15,818 nt of DNA from Syntrophomonas sp. (GCA_028709355.1 JAQVXF010000009.1:1-15818), one strand, 5' to 3'; shown: positions 5,838 to 13,203, numbered from the stretch's first letter. Program-made: numbers and translations. The notes: generated from the sequence alone by a model not told the origin.

Positions 5838-7946
5838 TTACAACCGGTTATATTTTCGGGATATATTGTATTTGGCAGCTTTGCGTACCAATGTTGAAGC
5901 GTCCACGTCCAACTTTTTGGCCATTTGCCTGGTGGTCTGCCCCTGAGCATAGACTCTTTCCAGTAATTGTTTTTCAACACTTTCGATGGCTACTTTGAGC
6001 GGTACGATGCCCGAAACCAAAACATATGAGGAAACTGTTTCCCCACGATCCCACATATGAGCGGGCAAATCGTCCCGGGTTATAATGTCTCTATCCGTAA
6101 TTACCATAGTTCTTTCGATCAGGCTGTTCAATTCTCGCACATTGCCGGGCCAATCGTAGTGAGTAAATATATCTACCACATCCGGAGATATGCGCTTGTT
6201 CAAATTGTATTTGCGGTTGAACAATTGAGTAAAATGAGCTACCAATGCAGGGATATCTTCGATTCTATCCCGTAAGGGGGGTATATGGACCGGTATAACG
6301 TTGAGCCGGTAAAACAGATCTTCTCGGAATTCTTTGTTCTGCACCATATCCATTAGGTTCCGGTTGGTCGCGGTTATTATGCGCACATCAACCTTGATGG
6401 GCTTCTGCCCCCCGATTCTGGTAATCTCCTTACTTTGTAAAAACCTTAATAATTTGACCTGTAAGTTATAAGGCAACTCACCGATTTCATCCAAGAACAA
6501 GGTTCCCCCTGCAGTAAGCTCTATATAACCGGGCTTTCCCTCCTTTTTCGCCCCAGTGAAGGACCCCGCCTCATAGCCGAACAACTCGGATTCCAGAAGA
6601 TTCTCGGGGATTGCCCCGCAATTGATCTTGACCAGCGGTTTGTTGCTGCGGGTGCTGCTGGAATGGATCAATTCTGCTACCAATTCTTTTCCTGTGCCTG
6701 ACTCTCCAGTTATCAGCACGGTAGCATCCACGGTTGCCACTCTCATGGCCATGTCTACCAGGTTGCTCATCTTCGCGGACGTGAAAACCAACTTCTCATC
6801 ACCTGTAAAATGTAGCTTTAAGGAACGGAGTTGACTTTCATAATGCTGCGATAATTCCTGGACTTTCTCCAACTCCTGTTTCAACAAGGTCAATTCGGTT
6901 ATATCCCGAACATTACAAACCACCCTGATTATCTTCCCTTTTTCATCAAAAATCGGATTCCCCGTGGTTAGCACCAGATTGCCCGTCTTGGTTTCTTGCA
7001 TTACGGTGATGGATTTACCCTGCTCTAAAACATGAACGGTTACTGGATCTGAAATAATTCCATCGCGTTTGATCTCATCAACACCCTTGCCCAGGTATTC
7101 GACGGCGCTTATACCAGTCAACTGCTCAAAGGCACGATTATATCGCAGTGTAGTACCCTTGCCGTCCGTGATAAAGAGTCCGTCGTAAGATGACTCGACT
7201 ATGGCATCCAGTTCCTCGTTCAACTCTTTCACGTAATTCAATTCCCCGGACATTTTCTCTATGTCAGATATATCCTGTAAAACGGCCACTGCACCAATAA
7301 TCTTGCCCCCTTTTTTAATTGGCGAGCGGTTAGACATGAACCAACGGTCATTGAGCTTCACTTTTTTTACAGCCTCTTTTTCTCCTGTCCCTACTATATT
7401 TATCAAGTCGCTGCCGGGCAATACCTCAGCAATATTCTTTCCGATGGCATCCTCTGCATTTATTCCCAAGTACTCTTCTGCAGCCGAATTCCAGATGCGG
7501 ATTATAGCCATGGCGTCAATCGAAACTATCATATTATAGGCTGAATTGATGACCGTGTCGTATTCCAGTGACATGTCATTGTATGAATAGAAGAATGCTT
7601 TGGCGATATCCCCACGGGTAAGCATGCCCACCACTTTGCCCTGGTCGTCTATCACTGGCAGTCTAGGTACCGTAGCATTGACGACCTCTCCAAATTCATC
7701 ATCCGGACGTCCTGTATAAACCTCCCGGGTCATCAATTCTTCGACCATGATCGTGTATAGATCTGTACCTTTATTAATGGCCCGATATATATGACTCTTG
7801 GTAAATAGCCCCACTAATTCTCCATTTTCGTCTACCACCGGGGCTCCATCAATTTTATTGTTCATAAATATGTTTACCACGTCCCCAACCTTTTGGTCAG
7901 GATGGAGGGTGAGTGGATTCCACGTCATGATTTCCTTAACCTTCAA
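5838..7946 (-). CDS. Sigma-54-dependent transcriptional activator with CBS pair and two PAS domains
   Basis: This 702-residue cytoplasmic enhancer-binding protein contains, in order: two CBS motifs (about 5-58 and 68-121, possible adenine-nucleotide sensing), PAS 1 (about 128-228), PAS 2 (about 243-348), a short coiled coil, an AAA+ module (about 383-618) and a C-terminal TyrR/Fis-like helix-turn-helix (about 670-693). The AAA+ part has Walker A GESGTGKE (414-421), the sigma-54 contact loop GSFTGA (461-466, a variant of GAFTGA), Walker B GGTLFLDEIG (480-489) and WPGNVREL (599-606). There is no receiver domain and no membrane segment, so signals are probably cytoplasmic. The start is a TTG with GAGGTG about 7 bases upstream; a longer reading to 8012 has no such site. 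Its place directly upstream of a -24/-12 promoter makes it the likely switch of the mutase operon. The ligand is unknown. Confidence 0.94.
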   Translation of the reverse strand: MKVKEIMTWNPLTLHPDQKVGDVVNIFMNNKIDGAPVVDENGELVGLFTKSHIYRAINKGTDLYTIMVEELMTREVYTGRPDDEFGEVVNATVPRLPVIDDQGKVVGMLTRGDIAKAFFYSYNDMSLEYDTVINSAYNMIVSIDAMAIIRIWNSAAEEYLGINAEDAIGKNIAEVLPGSDLINIVGTGEKEAVKKVKLNDRWFMSNRSPIKKGGKIIGAVAVLQDISDIEKMSGELNYVKELNEELDAIVESSYDGLFITDGKGTTLRYNRAFEQLTGISAVEYLGKGVDEIKRDGIISDPVTVHVLEQGKSITVMQETKTGNLVLTTGNPIFDEKGKIIRVVCNVRDITELTLLKQELEKVQELSQHYESQLRSLKLHFTGDEKLVFTSAKMSNLVDMAMRVATVDATVLITGESGTGKELVAELIHSSSTRSNKPLVKINCGAIPENLLESELFGYEAGSFTGAKKEGKPGYIELTAGGTLFLDEIGELPYNLQVKLLRFLQSKEITRIGGQKPIKVDVRIITATNRNLMDMVQNKEFREDLFYRLNVIPVHIPPLRDRIEDIPALVAHFTQLFNRKYNLNKRISPDVVDIFTHYDWPGNVRELNSLIERTMVITDRDIITRDDLPAHMWDRGETVSSYVLVSGIVPLKVAIESVEKQLLERVYAQGQTTRQMAKKLDVDASTLVRKAAKYNISRKYNRL

Positions 7947-8221
7947 TACCAAACACCTCACTACAAACACGTATTTCTTGCCGCACCCGACACGGCTGTA
8001 TCTTGGACTCAATCAATCAGTCCGGCCCCTTTGATATTTGTGGCCATGCCGCTCCCAACAACAGAATCTCCCCATCACGGGCATCAATTTGGATGAGAAG
8101 ATTATTAGACCTGGCGGGAAACTGCTATGTGCCTAATTCTATCATGTCCAAGTTCCAGCTGAACAGATAAATAGCGCCTTTCGCGGCCTAGTTCGCCGTC
8201 GATCGACTACCCTCAACACAA
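7947..8221. other. Intergenic region upstream of the activator gene, no gene seen
   Basis: This stretch lies between the activator start and the tRNA-Gly terminator. I find no convincing coding frame. On the minus strand TAGAAT occurs near 8137 with only a poor -35 partner (TTCAGC-like), so a sigma-A promoter for the activator is possible but weak. A short palindrome GTCGATCGAC is present near 8203. No -24/-12 element is visible here, so the activator is probably not itself sigma-54 dependent. Confidence 0.5.
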
Positions 8222-8254
8222 ATAAAAAAGCACCTTCACTTAAATGAAAGTGCT
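8222..8254 (-). terminator. Intrinsic terminator after tRNA-Gly
   Basis: On the minus strand AGCACTTTCA (8254-8245) pairs with TGAAGGTGCT (8238-8229), one G-T wobble apart from perfect. The loop is six bases, followed by TTTTTTATT. It begins 10 bases after the tRNA's CCA end. Confidence 0.85.
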
Positions 8255-8263
8255 CGTAAATCC

Positions 8264-8338
8264 TGGAGCGGGAAAAGGGGTTCGAACCCTCGACACCCGG
8301 CTTGGGAAGCCGGTGCTCTACCACTGAGCTACTCCCGC
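8264..8338 (-). tRNA. tRNA-Gly (anticodon CCC)
   Basis: This is a 75-nt cloverleaf with encoded CCA. The acceptor stem GCGGGAG pairs with TTCCCGC. The D arm is AGCTCAGTGGTAGAGC, the anticodon arm is CCGGC-TTCCCAA-GCCGG with anticodon CCC, and the T arm contains GGTTCGAACCC. The CCC anticodon reads GGG glycine codons. The gene has its own promoter and terminator and lies downstream of tRNA-Val. Confidence 0.97.
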
Positions 8339-8360
8339 CCGATATTATGTCGACAGAGAC

Positions 8361-8390
8361 ATTCTATCCTATCCGCCGGTCTCAAGTCAA
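8361..8390 (-). promoter_or_regulatory. Sigma-A promoter of tRNA-Gly
   Basis: The minus strand has TTGACT (8390-8385), an 18-base spacer and TAGAAT (8366-8361). The predicted start is near 8354, about 16 bases before the mature tRNA 5' end. Placement and consensus match make this likely. Confidence 0.7.
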
Positions 8391-8439
8391 ACCAACGTAT
8401 TGATAGGCCTTCCCAGAAGCAATCACCTACTAATAATTA

Positions 8440-8462
8440 TACAGGGCCTTTAAAGCCCTGTA
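8440..8462. terminator. Strong hairpin between the two tRNA genes, probable terminator
   Basis: TACAGGGC at 8440-8447 pairs perfectly with GCCCTGTA at 8455-8462, with a 7-base loop. On the minus strand it follows tRNA-Val by about 14 bases but the downstream tract is only TAATTATTA. On the plus strand it is followed by TTTTT. It probably ends purA/tRNA-Val transcripts and may also block antisense transcription. Confidence 0.55.
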
Positions 8463-8476
8463 TTTTTGACTTGATA

Positions 8477-8551
8477 TGGTGGGCGCGGAGGGTTTCGAAC
8501 CCACGACTTCTACCGTGTGAAGGTAGCACTCTCCCGCTGAGTTACGCGCCC
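8477..8551 (-). tRNA. tRNA-Val (anticodon CAC)
   Basis: This is a 75-nt cloverleaf with encoded CCA. The acceptor stem GGGCGCG pairs with CGCGCCC (discriminator A). The D arm is AACTCAGCGGGAGAGT, the anticodon arm is CTACC-TTCACAC-GGTAG with anticodon CAC for GUG, and the T arm is GTGGGTTCGAAACCC. It lies 57 bases downstream of the purA stop. Confidence 0.97.
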
Positions 8552-8579
8552 AAACTAATGACTTCTACCGATTATTCAC

Positions 8580-8608
8580 AATATATACCATCTTTGCTCT
8601 GCCGGCAA
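8580..8608 (-). promoter_or_regulatory. Possible sigma-A promoter of tRNA-Val
   Basis: The minus strand has TTGCCG (8608-8603), a 17-base spacer and TATATT (8585-8580), ending about 28 bases before the tRNA. The -35 is imperfect and starts directly after the purA stop, so readthrough from purA is an alternative. Confidence 0.42.
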
Positions 8609-9883
8609 CTAAAACAGGGTGTGGGTTACTATAGTCTGATTGCGCTTAGGACCCACTGCCACCAACGCCTGCTTTACCCCGCTCAGTTCCTCTACGGCAC
8701 TAACATAGTCCCGGGTGGCTTGTGGAAGATCGTCATATTCAGTGATTCCACTTATGTCTTGCTGCCATCCCTGCATCTCTATATATTCGGGCACACAGTC
8801 CTGCAGAACGTAATTGCTCTCAGGGAATTCCTTCAGCAATTCGCCCCGACAGCGGTATCCCACACAAATCTTAACTATCGGCAACTCATCAAGGACATCG
8901 AGTTTAGTGATAGCCAGGTCAGTCAGTCCGTTTATACGGGCGGCATAGCGCAAGATCACCGCGTCCAACCAGCCACATCGGCGTGGACGGCCGGTTGTGG
9001 TGCCAAACTCGGCACCCTTCTGGCGCAGGAATTCACCCGTCTCATTCAACAGTTCCGTGGGGAACGGTCCCTCGCCTACTCTAGTAGTATAGGCTTTGGC
9101 GATCCCGATCACACGCCCGATTTCAGTCGGGCCTACCCCCGCTCCCACACACGCTCCTCCTGCGGTCGGATTGGACGAGGTCACATAGGGGTAGGTACCA
9201 TGGTCAATATCAAGCAAGGTTCCTTGAGCTCCTTCGAATAGAACCTTTTTGCCGTTCCTCAAATTGGAGTGAACCAGCAACGAAGTGTCGACCACGTAAT
9301 GTTTTAACCTGTCTATCTGAGCCATCAGTTCACTAATCATTTCATCAATATCGAAGCCCGCTTCACCATAGAACTCTTGCAGTAACCGGTTTTTCATGCC
9401 CGCCTCAACGTTAAACCGAACTCTAAAGTGGTCCGCCTGCAGAAGGTCGCTCACCCGGAAACCCACCCGGCTGATCTTATCGGCATAGGTAGGTCCGATG
9501 CCCCGCTTGGTTGTACCTATGTTGTGGGTTCGGTCCTCTATCTCATCGAGTTTTTTATGGTAGGGCATGACCACTGATGCCCTACTGCTTATTCTAAGAT
9601 TGCTGGTGCTGACGCCCCTCTTGTGAAGGCCATCTATTTCTTCGATAAGTTTGCCCAGGTCAATTACGACTCCATTACCTATAATGCAGGTCTTTTCCGG
9701 ATATAATATGCCTGATGGTATAAGGTGCAGCATGAATTTTTCGTGGTCCAATTCCACCGTATGACCAGCGTTGCTGCCTCCCTGATATCGAACTATACAA
9801 TCGGCCTGATCGGCCAGATAGTCGGTTATCTTGCCTTTGCCTTCATCACCCCATTGAGCTCCCACTAAAACTACGGCTGGCAT
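8609..9883 (-). CDS. purA: Adenylosuccinate synthetase
   Basis: This 424-residue GTP-dependent enzyme joins IMP and aspartate to adenylosuccinate, the first committed step of AMP synthesis. The N-terminal GDEGKGK lies at 12-18 with catalytic Asp13, and SNAGHT carries His41; both are at the standard positions. Further family segments are GTTKRGIGPTYADK, EGAQGTLLDIDHGTYPYVTSS in its usual central position, and TTGRPRRCGWLD. The length is normal. The ATG at 9883 is preferred over an upstream start (9985), because the protein then begins MPAVVLVGAQWGDEGKGK as in homologues and because the sigma-A promoter lies inside the longer reading. The ribosome-binding site is GGGGGTGGG. In many Firmicutes dnaB lies between rplI and purA; here it is absent. 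Confidence 0.98.
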   Translation of the reverse strand: MPAVVLVGAQWGDEGKGKITDYLADQADCIVRYQGGSNAGHTVELDHEKFMLHLIPSGILYPEKTCIIGNGVVIDLGKLIEEIDGLHKRGVSTSNLRISSRASVVMPYHKKLDEIEDRTHNIGTTKRGIGPTYADKISRVGFRVSDLLQADHFRVRFNVEAGMKNRLLQEFYGEAGFDIDEMISELMAQIDRLKHYVVDTSLLVHSNLRNGKKVLFEGAQGTLLDIDHGTYPYVTSSNPTAGGACVGAGVGPTEIGRVIGIAKAYTTRVGEGPFPTELLNETGEFLRQKGAEFGTTTGRPRRCGWLDAVILRYAARINGLTDLAITKLDVLDELPIVKICVGYRCRGELLKEFPESNYVLQDCVPEYIEMQGWQQDISGITEYDDLPQATRDYVSAVEELSGVKQALVAVGPKRNQTIVTHTLF

Positions 9884-9966
9884 CCGCCCACCCCCTGGTT
9901 CATTATACTGAATCGTCGATACTGTTATACTCTGGGGCCTGTTGTGCCCTAATTCCCAACCAACTA

Positions 9967-9996
9967 ATATTAGCAGATGGATCATTTGAATGTCAA
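9967..9996 (-). promoter_or_regulatory. Sigma-A promoter of purA
   Basis: The minus strand has TTGACA (9996-9991), an 18-base spacer and TAATAT (9972-9967). The -35 is a perfect match. The predicted start near 9960 leaves a leader of about 77 bases. I see no purine riboswitch in it. Confidence 0.75.
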
Positions 9997-10092
9997 TGTG
10001 AGCCGCCTTGCTTCAGTACCTCTCGCGGGCCAATCTATCTGGGTTCTCGCCCGTTCCAATCGATGTATCCGCTTCGATCGTCAGTCCTCAGA

Positions 10093-10539
10093 CTATTCGG
10101 ATTCGACCACCAACTTGATCTCTGCTTGTACGGTTGGATATATTTTTATCTTGACCGTGTAGTTACCTAAATGCTTTATGGGTTCACTGGTTTCGATCTT
10201 CTTTTTGTCTATTACCACTCCAAATCTTTGTTGCAGAACTTCAGATATCTCTTTAGCCGTCACCGCCCCGAAAAGACGATCCCCGGAACCCGTTTTGACC
10301 TTGATCTGGACTCTTTGCCCCTGCAATTTGCTTTTCAGGGCCTCCGCGTTTTCCTTTTCAGTGTTCTTTTTCTTCTCGGCTTTGACGCTCTTCTCCTCGA
10401 TCTCTTTCAATCGTGACTTAGTGGCCTCCTCGGCTAACCCTTGCGGAATCAGATAATTGCGGCCATATCCGTCCGAAACCTCTAACACCTGTCCTTTGGT
10501 GCCCAACTTTCTGACATCCTGAATAAGAATCACCTTCAT
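10093..10539 (-). CDS. rplI: Large ribosomal subunit protein bL9
   Basis: This 148-residue protein binds 23S rRNA near the L1 stalk. The N-terminal domain MKVILIQDVRKLGTKGQ with GYGRNYLIPQGLA is the family signature. A long lysine/glutamate-rich helix (about 40-75) connects to the C-terminal domain (about 76-148). The length is typical. The ATG overlaps the stop of the upstream DUF2232 gene by 4 bases (ATGA) and is preceded by AAGGAGGG, so translational coupling is likely. Confidence 0.98.
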   Translation of the reverse strand: MKVILIQDVRKLGTKGQVLEVSDGYGRNYLIPQGLAEEATKSRLKEIEEKSVKAEKKKNTEKENAEALKSKLQGQRVQIKVKTGSGDRLFGAVTAKEISEVLQQRFGVVIDKKKIETSEPIKHLGNYTVKIKIYPTVQAEIKLVVESE

Positions 10540-11501
10540 TTTGGTCCCTCCTTTTTTGGCTCCAGTCCCCGGTAGTCCAGCAATGAATCAAATAGACCCA
10601 ATAGGCCAATGAAAATTATTGCCGGCAGGGTGAAAAACATTATATTCAAAATTAATATGAAAGTCCACCAGCGTCGGGCTCGGACCGACATCCGCCGCCA
10701 AAAATGAACCATAGTGGCCACACCGAAGTAAATCGCAACAGGGGCAGAAGCTACTACTAGGTTGGAGCCAATATAAAACCATTGGTTGGCCGCTTCCCAA
10801 CCTGACAGCATCAAGGCCAAGCCGATTATAACAACCCAGGCCACTGGCCAAGGCATGCTCTCTTCGGTAAATGGCTTTCGCTCTAATAAGGGCAGACCCT
10901 TGCGGCGCCCATAATGGGCTGCAATACGGATTACTACAAAGACAACCAATAGGGACTGGATAAGATACCAAGCCGGCAAGTGACGCAAGGACCACTCATA
11001 AATAGAAGTGAATTGGCTGCTCAATTCTTCTGCACTCAGCCCTTGTTGCTCATAAATACGAAGCAAACCAGTTTCCTCCAACATCTTCAGGTTGGCATCC
11101 ACCTGGACCTCAATCATCTGCGGACTCGTCTCCAAATAGTTCTCCTGCCCGGTATAGTAGGCTACGCCAAGAAACAATCCGACTATAAATACGGCGGATA
11201 GCATACCCCACCTCTGGACCTCATAATAGCCTTTTTGATTACCCAATTGAAGTGCCATGATTAGGGAAGGCACGCCAAAAATAAGGGGGAAAAATAAAAA
11301 ACTGTTCCCGGCCAATCCGAACAACAGCAACATATTCAACCCAAAGATGAAAATAGTCTGCTTACCCTCCAGCCAATAACCTCCCAGAAGCAGAGTAACA
11401 CCCCATAACAATGCTGCGACGAGCGCAAGGGGAGGCACGGTACCGATTACCAGGCAGGCCGCCGAAGTAATCAGCAAAACTCGAACAAAAGTGCTGATCA
11501 C
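10536..11501 (-). CDS. DUF2232 (YybS-like) integral membrane protein
   Basis: This membrane protein of about 321 residues has roughly eight hydrophobic segments. The first four lie in about 1-130, then comes a hydrophilic loop rich in Glu and Gln (about 140-190), then further segments to the C-terminus, which ends in the charged tail LDYRGLEPKKEGPK. Composition and position (between rpsR and rplI) match the DUF2232/YybS family, whose function is unclear. The GTG start at 11501 has GAGGTGATAGG upstream. A longer reading to 11597 overlaps the previous gene and has no site. It begins 4 bases after the MazG-like stop and overlaps rplI by 4 bases. The gdpP phosphodiesterase gene often found after it is missing. 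Confidence 0.85.
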   Translation of the reverse strand: MISTFVRVLLITSAACLVIGTVPPLALVAALLWGVTLLLGGYWLEGKQTIFIFGLNMLLLFGLAGNSFLFFPLIFGVPSLIMALQLGNQKGYYEVQRWGMLSAVFIVGLFLGVAYYTGQENYLETSPQMIEVQVDANLKMLEETGLLRIYEQQGLSAEELSSQFTSIYEWSLRHLPAWYLIQSLLVVFVVIRIAAHYGRRKGLPLLERKPFTEESMPWPVAWVVIIGLALMLSGWEAANQWFYIGSNLVVASAPVAIYFGVATMVHFWRRMSVRARRWWTFILILNIMFFTLPAIIFIGLLGLFDSLLDYRGLEPKKEGPK

Positions 11502-11505
11502 CCTA

Positions 11506-11829
11506 TCACCTCTTCTTGTTGTCCTTGCCCCGGCCCTCGATGTAACTTTGTAGTTGGGTGAGGTCCCCATGGATATGGTCGACCTCGTTAAGGTCACTGA
11601 TACTGGTGTTAATCTGATGCTTGATCCGCATGTCGAGTACTTGGAAATTGATTCCGAGCCTGCGTCCTAAAATGTAGGCATTTATCATCAGGGCTGCCAA
11701 GGCATCTATCGTAGCGTCATTGCCCGCTTTAAAGAGCGTCTTGAAAAGCACTCCCATATTCTCGACCAAATCCGACTTCAGCCACTCCACCACTTTGGGA
11801 TCGTCGGGGCGATCGTGTTCCCTTTTCAA
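11506..11829 (-). CDS. MazG-like family protein
   Basis: This soluble protein of about 107 residues resembles the short MazG-like family found beside rpsR in Clostridia. KVVEWLKSDLVENMGVLFK and DALAALMINAYILGRRLGI (without full acidic metal motifs) are its recognisable helices. Full MazG enzymes hydrolyse nucleoside triphosphates; activity in this short family is not established. The TTG at 11829 is chosen because GGAGG lies 9 bases upstream. A longer reading to 11910 adds 27 residues without a site and unlike the family. It starts after the rpsR terminator, so it probably has its own promoter, which I cannot place confidently. Confidence 0.72.
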   Translation of the reverse strand: MKREHDRPDDPKVVEWLKSDLVENMGVLFKTLFKAGNDATIDALAALMINAYILGRRLGINFQVLDMRIKHQINTSISDLNEVDHIHGDLTQLQSYIEGRGKDNKKR

Positions 11830-12002
11830 TTTGAGACACCTCCAGGAGTCTCTTTCGGCACGGGTATCTATTTTTCCTGCTTGGCTGTTGTCTATCTGCA
11901 CTGCTGTCATATATCTATGCCCAATCCTCTTTAGCCCTGTTGCCGTTTGAGATAATTACACCGCTGTTCTGCATGATCCATTCCAACTAAGATATCGGCA
12001 GC
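11830..12002. other. Gap between the rpsR terminator and the MazG-like gene
   Basis: I see no convincing gene here. A promoter for the MazG-like/DUF2232/rplI cluster is expected. The minus strand has AT-rich words around GCATAGATATATGAC (about 11905-11920), but no good -35 at the right distance, so I do not call one. Confidence 0.4.
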
Positions 12003-12028
12003 AAAAAGCCCACTGGCTTCAGTGGGCT
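12003..12028 (-). terminator. Intrinsic terminator of the rpsF-ssb-rpsR operon
   Basis: On the minus strand AGCCCACTG (12028-12020) pairs perfectly with CAGTGGGCT (12015-12007). The loop has four bases and TTTTT follows. It begins about 34 bases after the rpsR stop. Confidence 0.87.
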
Positions 12029-12061
12029 CCGAGAATAATATTATGCTTGATTCTATATTAT

Positions 12062-12286
12062 CTATTCCGATGTATATGGCAGCAGGGCCATTATCCGGGC
12101 CCGTTTGATGGCCACCGTCAATTGCCGCTGGTGTAAGGCACAATTGCCGGTAATCCGGCGGGGAAGTATCTTGCCCCGTTCTGTGATGTAGCGCCGCAGC
12201 TTGGCCAATTCCTTGTAATCTATGCCCTCAACCTTGTCCGCGCAGAACGTGCATGGACGCCTTTTTTTCCGTTTATCTCGTTTCAT
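12062..12286 (-). CDS. rpsR: Small ribosomal subunit protein bS18
   Basis: This 74-residue protein binds 16S rRNA together with bS6. The basic N-terminus MKRDKRKKRRP is followed by Cys12-x-x-Cys15, then Cys49-x-x-His52, a zinc-binding form of S18. Conserved segments are IDYKELAKLRRYITERGKI and RRITGNCALHQRQL. The ATG at 12286 is directly preceded by a TTG at 12289, and GGAGG lies 11 and 8 bases from them. I chose ATG because homologues begin MKR, but TTG initiation would add only one Met. It is third in the rpsF-ssb-rpsR operon. Confidence 0.97.
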   Translation of the reverse strand: MKRDKRKKRRPCTFCADKVEGIDYKELAKLRRYITERGKILPRRITGNCALHQRQLTVAIKRARIMALLPYTSE

Positions 12287-12307
12287 CAAGGTGTCGTCCT
12301 CCTTATT

Positions 12308-12742
12308 CTAGAACGGTATATCATCTTCGTCTTCCCGGTTCACGATATCGATGTCCTCCAGCTTGACCTCACGGCCCAGGTCTTCCCACGGGTCCGGTTC
12401 CCTTTTGGTAAAGGAACTCGGAGCAGATCCAGAACTGCTCCGGTCCAGGAAGCGGACATCATCCGCCACCACCTCGGTGACTTTGCGCTTCTGCCCGTCC
12501 TTGGCCTCATAGGTGCGAACCTGCAGACGGCCCTCTACCGCCGCCAAACGACCTTTGCCCAGGTAGTTGGCGCAGTTCTCCGCCAGTTGCCGCCAGGCAA
12601 CTATATCGATAAAGTCGGTTTCATCCCGGTTGAACTTCCGGTCCACAGCCAGAGAAAAAGTGGCCACCGCCGTTCCATTAGGGATATATTTCAGTTCCGG
12701 ATCGCGCGTAAGCCGCCCAATCAAAATCACCTTGTTTAGCAT
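12308..12742 (-). CDS. ssb: Single-stranded DNA-binding protein
   Basis: This 144-residue protein protects single-stranded DNA in replication and repair. The OB-fold domain runs from about 1 to 105 (MLNKVILIGRLTRDPELKY, then FIDIVAWRQLAENCANYLGKGRLAAVEG in its usual place). It is followed by a short acidic linker and the conserved tip DEDDIPF that binds partner proteins. The start is ATG with a GGAGAGGA site. It lies between rpsF and rpsR, the standard arrangement. Confidence 0.98.
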   Translation of the reverse strand: MLNKVILIGRLTRDPELKYIPNGTAVATFSLAVDRKFNRDETDFIDIVAWRQLAENCANYLGKGRLAAVEGRLQVRTYEAKDGQKRKVTEVVADDVRFLDRSSSGSAPSSFTKREPDPWEDLGREVKLEDIDIVNREDEDDIPF

Positions 12743-12769
12743 GGTCCTCTCCTCTCTGCCCGTTTACCT

Positions 12770-13063
12770 TTATTTTTCGTCCTTGCGAACGATGATATGG
12801 CGCATCAGACTATCGGATATCTTTATGACCCTGTCCAATTCCTGGACAGTCTCGGGCTGACCCTTGAAAAGCCATAAACAGTAGATACCCTCTGCATAGT
12901 CTTCGATTCTGTACGCCATGCGCTTCCTACCCCATCCCCCAACTTCCTCGGTAAACTCTCCGCCAAAATCTTCAATTATTTTACGCAGTCTGTCCTTGAT
13001 CTCCACGAGAGCTTCTTCAGCCAGGTCCGGTTTGATGATAAACATCATCTCGTATTCACGCAT
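12770..13063 (-). CDS. rpsF: Small ribosomal subunit protein bS6
   Basis: This 97-residue protein pairs with bS18 on the 30S platform. The sequence begins MREYEMMFIIKPDL and contains GGWGRKRMAYRIEDYAEGIYCLW, split by its usual strand-turn, and the C-terminal RHIIVRKDE. The ATG at 13063 has AGGAGG 7 bases upstream. A GTG two codons earlier (13069) lies within that site and is unlikely. It is first in the rpsF-ssb-rpsR operon and has its own promoter and structured leader. Confidence 0.97.
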   Translation of the reverse strand: MREYEMMFIIKPDLAEEALVEIKDRLRKIIEDFGGEFTEEVGGWGRKRMAYRIEDYAEGIYCLWLFKGQPETVQELDRVIKISDSLMRHIIVRKDEK

Positions 13064-13084
13064 TCTCACACCTCCTCCCTATGG

Positions 13085-13140
13085 ACTAAGCCCGCTGCAC
13101 GAGCAATGGCCCCGAACCTTTGTTCGGGGCAGGGACTTAC
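13085..13140 (-). promoter_or_regulatory. Structured rpsF leader, possible S6:S18 autoregulatory element
   Basis: The first bases of the predicted transcript, TAAGTCC then CTGC (13139-13129), pair with GCAG, a bulged C and GGGCTTA (13098-13086). Inside, a perfect hairpin joins CCCCGAAC to GTTCGGGG with an AAAG loop (13129-13110). No U-run follows, so it is not a terminator. Many bacteria control rpsF by S6:S18 binding to a leader with an exposed CCG. The fit to that motif here is inferred from position and fold only. Confidence 0.5.
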
Positions 13141-13145
13141 ACTGT

Positions 13146-13175
13146 ATTATAACAGCTCCATGTCAAGAGATGCAA
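13146..13175 (-). promoter_or_regulatory. Extended -10 promoter of rpsF-ssb-rpsR
   Basis: The minus strand has TGTTATAAT (13154-13146), a perfect -10 with the extended TG motif, and a weak -35 TTGCAT (13175-13170) 18 bases upstream. The predicted start at about 13139-13140 coincides with the first base of the leader stem. Confidence 0.72.
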
Positions 13176-13203
13176 CCCGGCAGGTGTCTTTTTCGAAATC
13201 AAC

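Noticed and set aside
5370..5838. A cobalamin riboswitch before cobO
   Set aside because: The gap is long enough, but I could not find the conserved B12-box (GCCACTG-like) sequence on the minus strand. A sigma-54 promoter and dyads occupy the region instead.
5657..5980. A 107-codon minus-strand frame between the activator and the sigma-54 promoter
   Set aside because: It overlaps the activator's 3' end in another frame, crosses the predicted terminator, lacks a good ribosome-binding site and has no recognisable motif.
8471..9241. A 256-codon open frame on the plus strand
   Set aside because: It begins inside the tRNA-Val gene and runs antisense to purA, whose protein is unmistakable. The translation resembles no family and has no ribosome-binding site.
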